Under the pieces are notes generated by a model that ran no database searches, was not told where the DNA came from, and saw only the letters and a program-made list of their open reading frames with translations. A DNA stretch of 64,000 nucleotides from the NCBI RefSeq assembly GCF_041915215.1, contig NZ_JAYSBV010000001.1. One strand, written 5' to 3'. The stretch is from Zoogloea sp021286885. GTDB taxonomy: Bacteria; Pseudomonadota; Gammaproteobacteria; Burkholderiales; Rhodocyclaceae. Positions 25,287-34,015 of the stretch are shown one piece after another. Within the stretch, counting starts at the first letter, position 1, and every line of letters begins with the position of its first letter. Made by a program: the position numbers and the translations under genes.

Positions 25287-27728
25287 TTAGTCTTCTACCA
25301 CCCCCACCACAGCCTCCAGCAAGGCGTCTTCAGGGGTGATCCGTAGTGTTTCACAGCACTGCATGTAGTGCTTGGCGGCTTGTTGAAGCCAGGGGGCGTA
25401 CGCTTTTCGATTGCGCCGGGTGGGGAGGAGCAGGTGCTCTATGGCTTGCCGATAGCTTGCCAAGGCGGCTGGGAGTGCCTGATTTTTTTGCTGGGACACG
25501 CCCAGGCTGATCAGGGTGCAGCCCAAGGGCGACTGGGTGGCTTCCGGGTTCAGGTGGGATTGCTGTTGCCACAGCTGCACGGCCTCTTCCAGCACGGCCA
25601 GGGCTTGGGTGTGGTCGCCCAGACCCTGGTGGCGCAGGCCCAGGTTGGACAGGGCCATGGCCAGGCTGCTGCGGTGCACATCGGGTTTGCGTGCATACAG
25701 GGCACGGCGCAGGCTGAGCACTTCGAGGGCGCGGCGCAGGGCGTCTTCCGGGCGCTGGTGCTGGGCCTGCCAATTGGCGAGATTGTTGAGAAAAAGCGCC
25801 AGATTGCCCAATTCACGATCGGATTGATTGCGGCTTAACTGACGCTGAATGTCTACGGCCTCTTCAAACAGGCTTTGGGCGGTGTCTTGGGGGCCCACCT
25901 CTTCCAGCAGCAGGGCCAGATTGTTGAGGCTCATGGCCAGTTCGCCGGCAAATACGCCCGGATACGCCGCCTCCAGCTGGCGCAGCTGGGTGACTGCTGT
26001 TTGCTGGGGGGGCAATGCTGCATCGTATTCCCCGGCGCTGGCCAGGGCGTTTGCCAGATTGTTCCAGGCCATCGCCAGCTCGGGCCCGTAGGCGCCGGGA
26101 TAGGTGCTGGCCAGTGGCTGGCGCAACTCAAGGGACGCCTGGGCTTGGGCGATGCTGCTTTGGATCTCGTCGTTCCCAGTCGCCAGGATGCCGTTGTGGG
26201 CCAGGGCCAGGGCGAGTTCATGTCGCCAGCGCCCAGACAAGCCTTCGGCCAGACGCAACCATTTAAGGGCCCCCTGGCGCGCTTCGCGGGCTGCGGAGAG
26301 GCGCCCTTCCTGCTCTTCCCGGCGGGCCAGCTGATCCAGCACCGCAGCGTTAAACGCCTGGGCTTCGGGGGTGGCGGCCTGGGCGTCCAGGCCATGGGCC
26401 AGCTCGCGGGCCAGATCCAGGGCAAACCCATCCAGGGCTTCGTGCTGCGCAGGCAGGCGGGACAGCAGTTTCCAGCGCGCCGCCGCCGGCATGGGGCGAA
26501 CAATGCTCTGGAGCCAGCGCATGGGCGGTTTGTCGGGGCCGTTGCCACAATCCACCACGGCACGGATGAGGCTATCCACCACCGGCCAGCCTTGCTGCTG
26601 CCAGGCCCGTAGCACCACGTTTTCGGCATAGGGCCGGCGCGCCAGCATGCCCAGGATAAAACTGGCCCCCACCGCGGCGGGCTGGATGGGGGCCATCCGA
26701 CCTTCGCCCGCCCCTGGCATGGCTTCACCCAGAACCTGCACCAGGGCTTCCAGGCTGCCCGTGTAGGGCTGGCGTAGGGTGGCCTGCTCGGCGGTAAGGG
26801 CGGCCAGCACATCCTCGGCGCGGGCGCCACCCCATAGGGTGACCAGGGCGGCCATATGGCATAGCAACTCTTCGGGCATGCGATGTTCCCGCGCCAGCTG
26901 CTTGAAGCGCCCCAACTCGGCCCGGGCCAAGGGGATCACCAGTTCGCTGCGGGCGCTGGGGAACAGGTGGCGCAAATCCACGGCCCGCACGCGCCAGGCG
27001 GCCATCATCAAATACAGGGGATTACCCGCCCAGCGCAGGGTTTCGAGGGGGCGATCAAAAAAGGCATCCTGTCCGGCCATGGGCGGCACCCGCTCGGGGC
27101 TGCCCAGACTGGCCAGCGTTGCATTGAGCACCCCACGCCGGGCCTCATCGCCCAGGGGTCGCAGGGCTACAGGGGTGGGCGGATGGAGCAAACAGCGGCT
27201 GCTGTCATCCGCCAGCGCCTGGGGCCACCAGCCCTGGCGCGTACTGGCATGGCGCTCCAGCAGCAACAGGCGCAGGGGGTGTTCGGCCTGGGCCGCACGA
27301 CGGGCCAGGCCCGGCAGCCAGCGGGCCAGGGCCTGGGCCTGCCCGGCGGCCCGGTCGATGATGATGAGCATGGGGCGGAACCAGCGCCACTGCTCCACCC
27401 CGGCCTGGGCGACAAATTCGTCCATGGCCTGGGCATCCAGAAAACCGGCCTCCCAGCCATACACCTTGAGCCGGTCGGCCAGCTCCAGGGCGAGCCGGGT
27501 CTTGCCCATGCCGCCCTCCCCTGTCATGACGCGTACGGACACCAGCGCATGGCCATTCACCCAGCGCTCCAGGGCCTCCAACTCGGGCTTGCGGCCAATC
27601 AATCCAAAGCTGCGGCTCAGGGGGTCAAACAGGCTGAGATTGTCTCCCAACTGGGGTAAGGGTTGGGACGGAAGCACCAGATGGGGGGCACGCAGCCCGG
27701 GAAGCGGATCGGGAGCAAGAGTTTTCAT
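25287..27728 (-). CDS. P-loop NTPase with C-terminal TPR array
   Basis: 813 residues from ATG 27728; the frame continues upstream to 27851 but that part covers an inverted repeat and reads like non-coding DNA. An N-terminal linker ends in GLIGRKPELE. Walker A is GEGGMGKTRLALEL (residues 70-77) and Walker B LIIIDRAAG (Asp125), so this is a STAND/AAA-like ATPase. About 520-780 are TPR helices with repeated NLA/NNLA patterns. No effector domain, signal peptide or membrane helix is visible. It lies in the same direction as the CHAT-STAND gene but separated by the oppositely oriented PEP-CTERM gene. It might be a sensor or partner for it; alternatives include an MalT-like regulator lacking a DNA-binding domain. 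Confidence 0.75.
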   Translation of the reverse strand: MKTLAPDPLPGLRAPHLVLPSQPLPQLGDNLSLFDPLSRSFGLIGRKPELEALERWVNGHALVSVRVMTGEGGMGKTRLALELADRLKVYGWEAGFLDAQAMDEFVAQAGVEQWRWFRPMLIIIDRAAGQAQALARWLPGLARRAAQAEHPLRLLLLERHASTRQGWWPQALADDSSRCLLHPPTPVALRPLGDEARRGVLNATLASLGSPERVPPMAGQDAFFDRPLETLRWAGNPLYLMMAAWRVRAVDLRHLFPSARSELVIPLARAELGRFKQLAREHRMPEELLCHMAALVTLWGGARAEDVLAALTAEQATLRQPYTGSLEALVQVLGEAMPGAGEGRMAPIQPAAVGASFILGMLARRPYAENVVLRAWQQQGWPVVDSLIRAVVDCGNGPDKPPMRWLQSIVRPMPAAARWKLLSRLPAQHEALDGFALDLARELAHGLDAQAATPEAQAFNAAVLDQLARREEQEGRLSAAREARQGALKWLRLAEGLSGRWRHELALALAHNGILATGNDEIQSSIAQAQASLELRQPLASTYPGAYGPELAMAWNNLANALASAGEYDAALPPQQTAVTQLRQLEAAYPGVFAGELAMSLNNLALLLEEVGPQDTAQSLFEEAVDIQRQLSRNQSDRELGNLALFLNNLANWQAQHQRPEDALRRALEVLSLRRALYARKPDVHRSSLAMALSNLGLRHQGLGDHTQALAVLEEAVQLWQQQSHLNPEATQSPLGCTLISLGVSQQKNQALPAALASYRQAIEHLLLPTRRNRKAYAPWLQQAAKHYMQCCETLRITPEDALLEAVVGVVED

Positions 27729-27730
27729 GG

Positions 27731-27825
27731 CCTTGGCGGGGCAGGACTGCCAACGGCAGCCGGATGAGGAAATCGAAAAGCATGTCACACGCCACGATGG
27801 TGGCACAGGGCCTGCCCCGCCAAGG
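27731..27825 (-). repeat. Perfect 15-bp inverted repeat directly upstream of the NTPase-TPR start
   Basis: CCTTGGCGGGGCAGG (27731-27745) and its exact complement CCTGCCCCGCCAAGG (27811-27825) enclose 65 bp, with smaller hairpins inside. One arm ends 2 bp from the ATG at 27728 and includes the only AAGG near the start. In the mRNA it could fold over the initiation region and limit translation. Confidence 0.8.
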
Positions 27826-27906
27826 TTAAAGACTGTTGTTGGGCGCGGCATTACGCCGATGGGCCTGGCGACGTGCGGCGCGCAGCTTACCAGCTTTAAT
27901 CCGCGC

Positions 27907-28206
27907 TTACGCCGTTCTTGAACCGCTCTTGAGTTGCTTCATGAACTGCCCGAACTGGGGCAGGAAACCGGCAAACAGCGGGTGCTGGCGGTTTTCCAGC
28001 ATGACTTCGCCCAAGAGTTTGAGCCCCACCGCAAACGCGGTGGCCGATTCTGTGGGCAGGTCTCCCCTGCCCTGGATGCGCTCCACTACGGCAAAAATGT
28101 CGTCGTGGTTGCCGGTTTCAAACTGCAAGGGGGCGCTGTGGGTGGACGGCGCGCCATTCTGGTCGGCCAGATGCTCAACGGTGATGCGGTAACGATGCTG
28201 CTTCAT
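27907..28206 (-). CDS. DUF3861-family small protein
   Basis: 99 residues. The pattern HRYRITVEHL, then NHDDIFAVVERIQGRGDL, FAVGLKLLGEVMLE and a helical end FGQFMKQLK fits the small alpha/beta DUF3861 family, known from a crystal structure but without assigned function. AAGG lies 9 bases before the ATG. An AT-rich 244-bp upstream gap probably contains its promoter. It reads toward the NTPase-TPR gene, 178 bp away, but the inverted repeat between them argues against simple co-translation. Confidence 0.7.
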   Translation of the reverse strand: MKQHRYRITVEHLADQNGAPSTHSAPLQFETGNHDDIFAVVERIQGRGDLPTESATAFAVGLKLLGEVMLENRQHPLFAGFLPQFGQFMKQLKSGSRTA

Positions 28207-28450
28207 GCTTGAAGACCTTTCGGTAGTGACGCTGTTTGGGGTGGGAGGCTTGGTGCCTTTAATTAAAACCGAGCGGTACGGTACTTAATTGGCTGTAGTT
28301 TAGGATTGCACGCGCCTGGGTACAAGGCAGGTTTGTTGATGGGTTTGATCGGATTTTTGGATCAATCTGCGCGTTGGGTGTTGAGCCCAGCGCAACCGGG
28401 CGGTACCGGCTGGCGAGGGTGCGCCCACCGGCCCGGCGGGATTCGGCCCT

Positions 28451-29890
28451 TCAACCCCGACTGATGAAATGATCCCCCGCCCCAGGCGGCAGGCGGAGCG
28501 CATCCACCAGGCCCAGCAGCGTCACGCAGGCCGCGAGGCCGAAGGCCATCGGGTACGCGGCGGCGCTGCCTTCCCAGCCCAGATGCGGCGCCAGCCATGC
28601 GCCCAGGCGCAGGCCCAGGGCGCCCAGCGCAATCGCCCCGGCCATGGCGAGCTGGCCGGTGGTGTTGAACAGGCTGTTGGCGTGGGACATGCGGGGCTTG
28701 GGCATGTCGGCGTAGGCCAGGGTGCCCAGCACGGTAAATTGCATGGAGCGGGTCAAGCCGCTCACAAACAACAGCGCCACCATGATGGGCAGCGGCGTTG
28801 TGGGGGTGAGAAAACCAAACCCCGCCAAGGCCAGGGCCGCCAGCAGGCCGTTACCCAGCATCGCCCGCCGATAGCCCCAGCGGCGCAGCACCTGCACCGA
28901 CAAAGCCTTCATGCCCAGATTGCCGGCAAACATGCACAGCACCAGCCAGCCCGAGCGGATCACGTCATACCCAAACCCCACCTGAAACAGCAGAGGCAGC
29001 AGAAACGGCGCACTGCCGATGCCCATTCGGCACAGCAATCCGCCCCGAATGGCGGTGCGGAAGGTGGCGATTTCGAGGGTGCTCAGATCCACCAAAGGCG
29101 CCCTGCTCTGCTGCAAATGGCGCCAGGCGCAGGCCAGCAGCACGCATCCCAAGGCCAGCACCAGGGCGCCGGCGAGGCTGACATCGTCGGCCACCCACTC
29201 CAGCCCGTAGAGCAGCCCGAACATGCCGCCGCCGCACAGCAGGAATCCGGGCAGATCAAAGGGGCGCGTGACTGCATCGGCGGGCCGCCCGGGGGGCACC
29301 AGGGCCCAGGCCAGCCCCAGGGCGAGCAGGCCCAGGGGCAGATTCAGATAGAAAATCCAGCGCCAACCCAAATGGGCGGTGATGAAGGCGCCCAGGGGCG
29401 GCCCGACCACCGGGGCCACCAGGGCGGGCCAGACCAGGGCCGTCATGGCGGCCATGAGTTGATCCCGGGGGGTAATCTGGAGGATCAGCAAACGCCCCAC
29501 CGGCACCATCATCGCCCCCGCCAGCCCTTGCAGAATGCGCAGCAGGATAAAGGCGTGGGCGCTGCTCACCTGGGCGCACAGCACCGAGCTGAAGGTAAAC
29601 AGCGCAATGGCCGGCAACAGCAGCCGGCGGGCGCCAACCCGATCAGCCAGCCAGCCGCTGGCCGGAATGAACACCCCCAGCGCGAGCAGATAGGCGCTCA
29701 CCCCCAGGTTGAGGGCCACTGGCGCGATGCCAAAGGCTGCGGCCATGGCGGGCAGAGCGGTGACGATCACCGAACCATCCAGAATCTCCATGAACAGGGT
29801 GCCGGTGACCAGCCCCATGATGAGGCGGTGGCGCAGGGGGCTCACAGTGTTGGTGCTGGTGTTGGCGTTGCGGGCAGCAGGGGCAGACAT
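28451..29890 (-). CDS. MFS drug-efflux transporter, DHA2 (EmrB/QacA) type
   Basis: 479 residues from ATG 29890, with about 14 hydrophobic segments. Motif A-like GWLADRVGARRLL after helix 2 and helix 5 motif C-like region (ALVAPVVGPPLGAF) mark drug:H+ antiporters; MEILDGSVIVTALP in helix 1 is typical of the 14-helix DHA2 group. It is divergent from a TetR regulator with 72 bp between. It probably exports toxic compounds or dyes under TetR control. A longer frame upstream is an artefact of high GC. Confidence 0.9.
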   Translation of the reverse strand: MSAPAARNANTSTNTVSPLRHRLIMGLVTGTLFMEILDGSVIVTALPAMAAAFGIAPVALNLGVSAYLLALGVFIPASGWLADRVGARRLLLPAIALFTFSSVLCAQVSSAHAFILLRILQGLAGAMMVPVGRLLILQITPRDQLMAAMTALVWPALVAPVVGPPLGAFITAHLGWRWIFYLNLPLGLLALGLAWALVPPGRPADAVTRPFDLPGFLLCGGGMFGLLYGLEWVADDVSLAGALVLALGCVLLACAWRHLQQSRAPLVDLSTLEIATFRTAIRGGLLCRMGIGSAPFLLPLLFQVGFGYDVIRSGWLVLCMFAGNLGMKALSVQVLRRWGYRRAMLGNGLLAALALAGFGFLTPTTPLPIMVALLFVSGLTRSMQFTVLGTLAYADMPKPRMSHANSLFNTTGQLAMAGAIALGALGLRLGAWLAPHLGWEGSAAAYPMAFGLAACVTLLGLVDALRLPPGAGDHFISRG

Positions 29891-29962
29891 GCGGGTGGGG
29901 GCGCGAAGGACAAGACAGGAATGATACGATATCGACCGGTTCGCTCCACGAAAGGTTTCACC

Positions 29963-30619
29963 ATGCTGTCCCCCGCCCCCGATGTTTTCCCCCTGCCCGA
30001 CAAGGCTCGTCAGGTACTGGAGGCCGCGTGCCAGATCTTTCTGGAACACGGCTACAGCGCCGCCACCACCGACATGATCCAGCAGGCGGCGGGCGTCTCG
30101 AAATCCACCGTGTATGCCTACTACGAGAACAAGGCAGTGCTGTTCCAGGCGGTGATCGAAGAAGAATGCGCCCGCTTTACCGACCGGGTGGTGGCCGCCA
30201 CCAGCGATGCGCCCGATCTGGCCGGGCTGCTGCTGCAACTGGGGCAGGCTTATCTTTCATTAGTGCTTTCGCCCCGGGGGCTGGCCCTGTACCGGGTGGT
30301 GGTTGCGGATGCGATCCGCTTCCCCGAGCTGGGCCACTGCTTTTACCAGGCCGGGCCCCGGGCGATCCAGAAGGTACTCGCCGCCCATCTGGGCACACCC
30401 CTGGCCCAGGAAGCCCTGGATCTGGAGCCCATCGGCGCCGAACGTGCAGCGGGCCTGTTCTTCAGCATGCTGCGCGGCGAGGCCCAGCTGGAATGCCTCA
30501 CCCACCCGGCCCTCGAAGAAAGCCCGTCCCGCGCCCAGATCAATCAATGGGTGGAGCTGGCGGTGGGCACCTTCCTGCGGGCCTTTGGGCGCAGCACAGC
30601 CCGGCGCACCGCCCCGTGA
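29963..30619 (+). CDS. TetR-family transcriptional regulator
   Basis: 218 residues from ATG 29963. The N-terminal helix-turn-helix (FLEHGYSAATTDMIQQAAG then VSKSTVYAYYENK) is classic TetR; the rest is an all-helical ligand domain resembling the AefR-type group. The 72-bp divergent gap to the MFS gene holds short palindromes (GATATC and ACCGGT near 29930-29942) that could be the operator. It overlaps the next gene by 4 bp (GTGA), so regulator and patatin lipoprotein are co-expressed. Confidence 0.9.
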   Translation: MLSPAPDVFPLPDKARQVLEAACQIFLEHGYSAATTDMIQQAAGVSKSTVYAYYENKAVLFQAVIEEECARFTDRVVAATSDAPDLAGLLLQLGQAYLSLVLSPRGLALYRVVVADAIRFPELGHCFYQAGPRAIQKVLAAHLGTPLAQEALDLEPIGAERAAGLFFSMLRGEAQLECLTHPALEESPSRAQINQWVELAVGTFLRAFGRSTARRTAP

Positions 30620-32106
30620 GGCCCGCCCTATTCCGCCGCCTGCTCGGGCTGGGACTGTGCCTGGGGCTGCTGGGCGGGTGCAGCAGCGCCGTCCACTACC
30701 CCGTCAACCCGGGTTTGGAAAAGCTCCAGCTTGGGGAAGGCTACCGGGGCGAGCGCATGATCCGGCGCTCGGAAGACGGCAAGCTGATGGTGATCCTCAC
30801 CTTTTCCGGGGGTGGTTCCCGGGCGGCGGCGCTGGCCTATGGGGTGCTGGAAGAACTGGCCCGCCACCCGGTGCGCTGGAACGGCCAGACGCGGCGCCTG
30901 ATCGATGAGGTGGATCTGGTGGCCGGGGTGTCGGGGGGCTCCATCACCGCCACCTACTGGGCCCTGGCCGGCGACCGGATTTTTACCGAGTTCGAGCCAC
31001 GCTTCCTGCAAAAGGATCTGCAAACCCGGCTGATCGACCGAGCGACCTCGTTTTCCAACGTGTGGCGCATCACCTCGCCACGCTTCGGGCGCGGCGACCT
31101 GCTGGCCGAGGAACTGGACGAAGCCCTGTTTGAAGGGGCCACCTTCGGGGATCTGGCCCGGCGCAGGAGCGGGCCCTTCGTGGTCATCAGCGCCACCGAT
31201 CTGGCCAGCGGCGCCCGCTTCGACTTCACCCAGGAAAGCTTTGACCTGATCTGCAGCGACCTGAACCGCTTTCCCCTCGCCCGGGCGGTGGCCGCATCCA
31301 GCGCGGTGCCCTTCGTGTTTTCGCCCATCACCCTGTGGAACCGGGCAGGCCAGTGCGGCGAAAACCCGGTCATGCGCCGGATTCTGGATTCCACCGACTT
31401 TGCCGCCGTAGCCGAGGAGCGCATCAGCCAGCGCCTGAAAGACATGGCCCGCTATGCCGACGTGGCCCAGCGGCCCTACATTCATCTGGTGGATGGAGGC
31501 GTGGCCGACAACCTGGCCCTGCGCGGGCTGGTGGAGCTGGACGCCCTCTCGCGCCTGGATGCCGGACGCCAAATCACCGACCAGATTTTCGGCGCGGTGG
31601 AGCGGGCCCTCATCATCGCGGTGGATGCGGGGGCCGACAACAGCACCACCATCAGCCAGAGCGCGGACGTGCCCAAGCTGGGCCAGGTGGCCGAAGCCTT
31701 GGCAGACACCCTGATCCAGCGCTATTCGGACGAAACCCGCTATCTGATCCGCGAAACCTTTGGCCACTGGCGCACCCAGGCCCTGGATGCGGGCGCGCCG
31801 GCCGACGATCTGCCCCTGCACATCGTGCAGGTGTCGCTCCAGCATGTGGCCGACCCGGATGAGCGCAAGGCGCTGCTGGCGATTCCAACCACCCTTTACC
31901 TGCCCCCAGCCCAAACCCAGGCCCTACGGGCGGTGGCCGGGCGCCTGATCCGCGAATCGGCCGATTTTCAGCGCCTGCTGCGAGAACTGGACACCCGGGA
32001 AAACACCGGCTGGCTCACGGCCCGGGAAGGCCGCCCGGGGGCCCGGCTGGAAACCACCGCCGAAGCCCCCGAAGCCGCCGAAGCCACACCTGCAGCCCGA
32101 GACTAG
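30616..32106 (+). CDS. Patatin-like phospholipase lipoprotein
   Basis: 496 residues from a GTG that overlaps the TetR stop. The N-terminus is a lipoprotein signal with Cys22 in LLGGC. The patatin fold is complete: oxyanion loop FSGGGSRA (63-70), nucleophile Ser106 in GVSGGS, and the catalytic Asp in LVDGGVADN. It should hydrolyse acyl esters of membrane lipids from the inner or outer membrane surface. Starting inside the TetR gene ties it to the efflux regulator, so it may act in membrane remodelling under the same stress. The C-terminal tail is Ala/Glu/Pro-rich. It ends 3 bp from the convergent peptidase gene. Confidence 0.9.
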   Translation: MRPALFRRLLGLGLCLGLLGGCSSAVHYPVNPGLEKLQLGEGYRGERMIRRSEDGKLMVILTFSGGGSRAAALAYGVLEELARHPVRWNGQTRRLIDEVDLVAGVSGGSITATYWALAGDRIFTEFEPRFLQKDLQTRLIDRATSFSNVWRITSPRFGRGDLLAEELDEALFEGATFGDLARRRSGPFVVISATDLASGARFDFTQESFDLICSDLNRFPLARAVAASSAVPFVFSPITLWNRAGQCGENPVMRRILDSTDFAAVAEERISQRLKDMARYADVAQRPYIHLVDGGVADNLALRGLVELDALSRLDAGRQITDQIFGAVERALIIAVDAGADNSTTISQSADVPKLGQVAEALADTLIQRYSDETRYLIRETFGHWRTQALDAGAPADDLPLHIVQVSLQHVADPDERKALLAIPTTLYLPPAQTQALRAVAGRLIRESADFQRLLRELDTRENTGWLTAREGRPGARLETTAEAPEAAEATPAARD

Positions 32107-32109
32107 GGA

Positions 32110-33900
32110 TCAGCCCTGCCCCAGCCACCCATCCCGCAGGCTGCGGGCGGCCCCCGAAGCCCGGGCTGCCAGGCTCAGCTTGGCGCTATCCAGCGGGGCT
32201 TCGGCCAGGGTCACATCGAATACCATCAGTTCATCACGCCGGAAGGCATGCAGGCGTACATGCGCGCCCGGTTGGTGGCGGGCCAGCAGGCGTTCCAGGC
32301 TGGCGGCGTTCACCTTGAGCCCGTTGGCAGCAATCACCACATCCCCCGCCGAAAGCCCTGCCCGGCGGGCCGGAGTGTCGTCGAGCACATGGGTGAGTCT
32401 GGCGCCCTCGCCCTCGCCCGTAAACCGCGCCCCCAGGCTGGGGGCCTTGCTGGCGGCTTCAAAGTTCAGCTCCACCCCAAAGCGCTTGAGCCCTTCGGCC
32501 AGGGGCAGCTCGTCGGTGCCTTCCACCGTGTGCTTGAGCCAGCGCCCCAGGGCATTCCCCCCCAGTTCGGCGGCGAGGATGTAGAGGCCTTCTTCTGGCA
32601 CCCCCAAGCCCGCCTGGCCGTAGCGCTGCCACAGGTGATGCATCAGATCATCCAGGCTGCGCTGGCCGCCAGTGGCGTGGCGCAGGCGCAGATCCAGCAG
32701 CAGACCGATGAGGGCGCCCTTGGTGTAATAACTCACGATGGCGTTGGGGCTGTTCTCGTCCTGGCGGTAATACTTGGTCCACGCATCAAACGAGGATTCG
32801 GCCACGCTCTGCTTGAGGCGGCCCGTTCCCTTGTGCACCTGGGTGATGGTCTTGCCCAGCAGGGTGAGGTAGTCGGCCACGCTGATACGCCCGGTGCGCA
32901 CCAGAAAAAGATCGTCGTAATACGAGGTGAAGCCTTCAAATGCCCACAGCAGGCGGGTGTGGTTCTCGCGGCTCAGGTCATACGGCGCAAAGGCCGCCGG
33001 CTTGATGCGCTTCACGTTCCAGGTGTGGAAATACTCGTGGCTGCACAGGCCCAGAAACTGGCGATAGCCCTCGCCCACGCCCTGCATGCCGGCGTAGGGC
33101 AGATCATCCCGGCTGCACAGGAGCGCGGTGGAGGCCCGGTGCTCCAAGCCACCGTAACCATCGCCCACCGCCATGACCAGAAACACATAGCGCTTCATGG
33201 GGGCCGGCTCGCCAAAAAAGCGGATCTGGGCTTCGCAGATGGGCTTGAGATCGGCCACCAGGCGGGCCAGGTCGCAATCATGGCGCCCGGTGATGGCCAC
33301 CGCGTGATGGACGCCGCAGGCATCAAACTCGGCCAGGGTGAAATGGCCCATCTCCACCGGGTGATCCACCAGATCATCGTAATTTTCGGCCTTGTAGAGC
33401 CCGAACCCAAAACGCGGCGCGGCGCCCGCTTCGCCGATGGCTTCCGGCAAGCTGGTGGCGACGCGCCAGGGGGCCGCGTGGGGATCCAGGCCCACCGGCG
33501 CCAGAATCTCCACCCGATGGGGCTGGTGCTCCTGCCCATGGACGCGCAGGAACAGGCTCGTCCCGTTAAAGAAGCCGTGGGTCTGGTCCAGATGGGCGGT
33601 GCGCACCGACAGATCCCAGGCATACACCGTATAGCGCAGCAGCACCGGCCCCCGGGTACCCGCAGGAAGCAGCCAGGTGTGCTTGTCCAGCTTGGAGAGC
33701 AGCACCGGCACGCCCTGGGCCTGGGCTTCCAGGCTCACGATGTTCTTGCTGAATTCGCGGATCATGTAGCTGCCCGGAATCCAGGCCGGCAGGCTGAACA
33801 GCTGCCCCTCCGGATCGGGGCTGTTGATCTGGAGCGTCACCGCAAACAGGTGGCCGGCGGGGTCGATGGGCTGGACGGTATAGCGCGGGCTGGCGGGCAT
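32110..33900 (-). CDS. M61-family metallopeptidase with PDZ domain
   Basis: 596 residues from ATG 33900. The N-terminal beta domain contains IPGSYMIREF, typical of M61 (glycyl aminopeptidase-like) proteins. The zinc motif HEYFHTWNVKRIKP lies at about 287, and a PDZ domain follows at about 480-560 (DDTPARRAGLSAGDVVIAANG). It has no signal peptide, so it is probably cytosolic and trims Gly/Ala-starting peptides. Family and length agree. An upstream extension of the frame lacks similarity. Confidence 0.9.
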   Translation of the reverse strand: MPASPRYTVQPIDPAGHLFAVTLQINSPDPEGQLFSLPAWIPGSYMIREFSKNIVSLEAQAQGVPVLLSKLDKHTWLLPAGTRGPVLLRYTVYAWDLSVRTAHLDQTHGFFNGTSLFLRVHGQEHQPHRVEILAPVGLDPHAAPWRVATSLPEAIGEAGAAPRFGFGLYKAENYDDLVDHPVEMGHFTLAEFDACGVHHAVAITGRHDCDLARLVADLKPICEAQIRFFGEPAPMKRYVFLVMAVGDGYGGLEHRASTALLCSRDDLPYAGMQGVGEGYRQFLGLCSHEYFHTWNVKRIKPAAFAPYDLSRENHTRLLWAFEGFTSYYDDLFLVRTGRISVADYLTLLGKTITQVHKGTGRLKQSVAESSFDAWTKYYRQDENSPNAIVSYYTKGALIGLLLDLRLRHATGGQRSLDDLMHHLWQRYGQAGLGVPEEGLYILAAELGGNALGRWLKHTVEGTDELPLAEGLKRFGVELNFEAASKAPSLGARFTGEGEGARLTHVLDDTPARRAGLSAGDVVIAANGLKVNAASLERLLARHQPGAHVRLHAFRRDELMVFDVTLAEAPLDSAKLSLAARASGAARSLRDGWLGQG

Positions 33901-34015
33901 GGGGAAGATTCCGTTAAGAAGCTTAAGAAGCGATGACGGGATTCTAGGCCCATCCCGCTCATTGTGCGACGCGCAAACGCCCGGCTGGCGCGGCCCTGCA
34001 CACCCCAGACAGTGC

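Noticed and set aside
28469..29962. Long upstream extension of the TetR frame through the MFS gene
   Set aside because: The extension is antisense to an MFS gene with clear motifs; the regulator's helix-turn-helix begins just after ATG 29963.
32248..33936. Long antisense reading frame opposite the M61 peptidase
   Set aside because: Same GC effect; the sense strand has the zinc and PDZ motifs.
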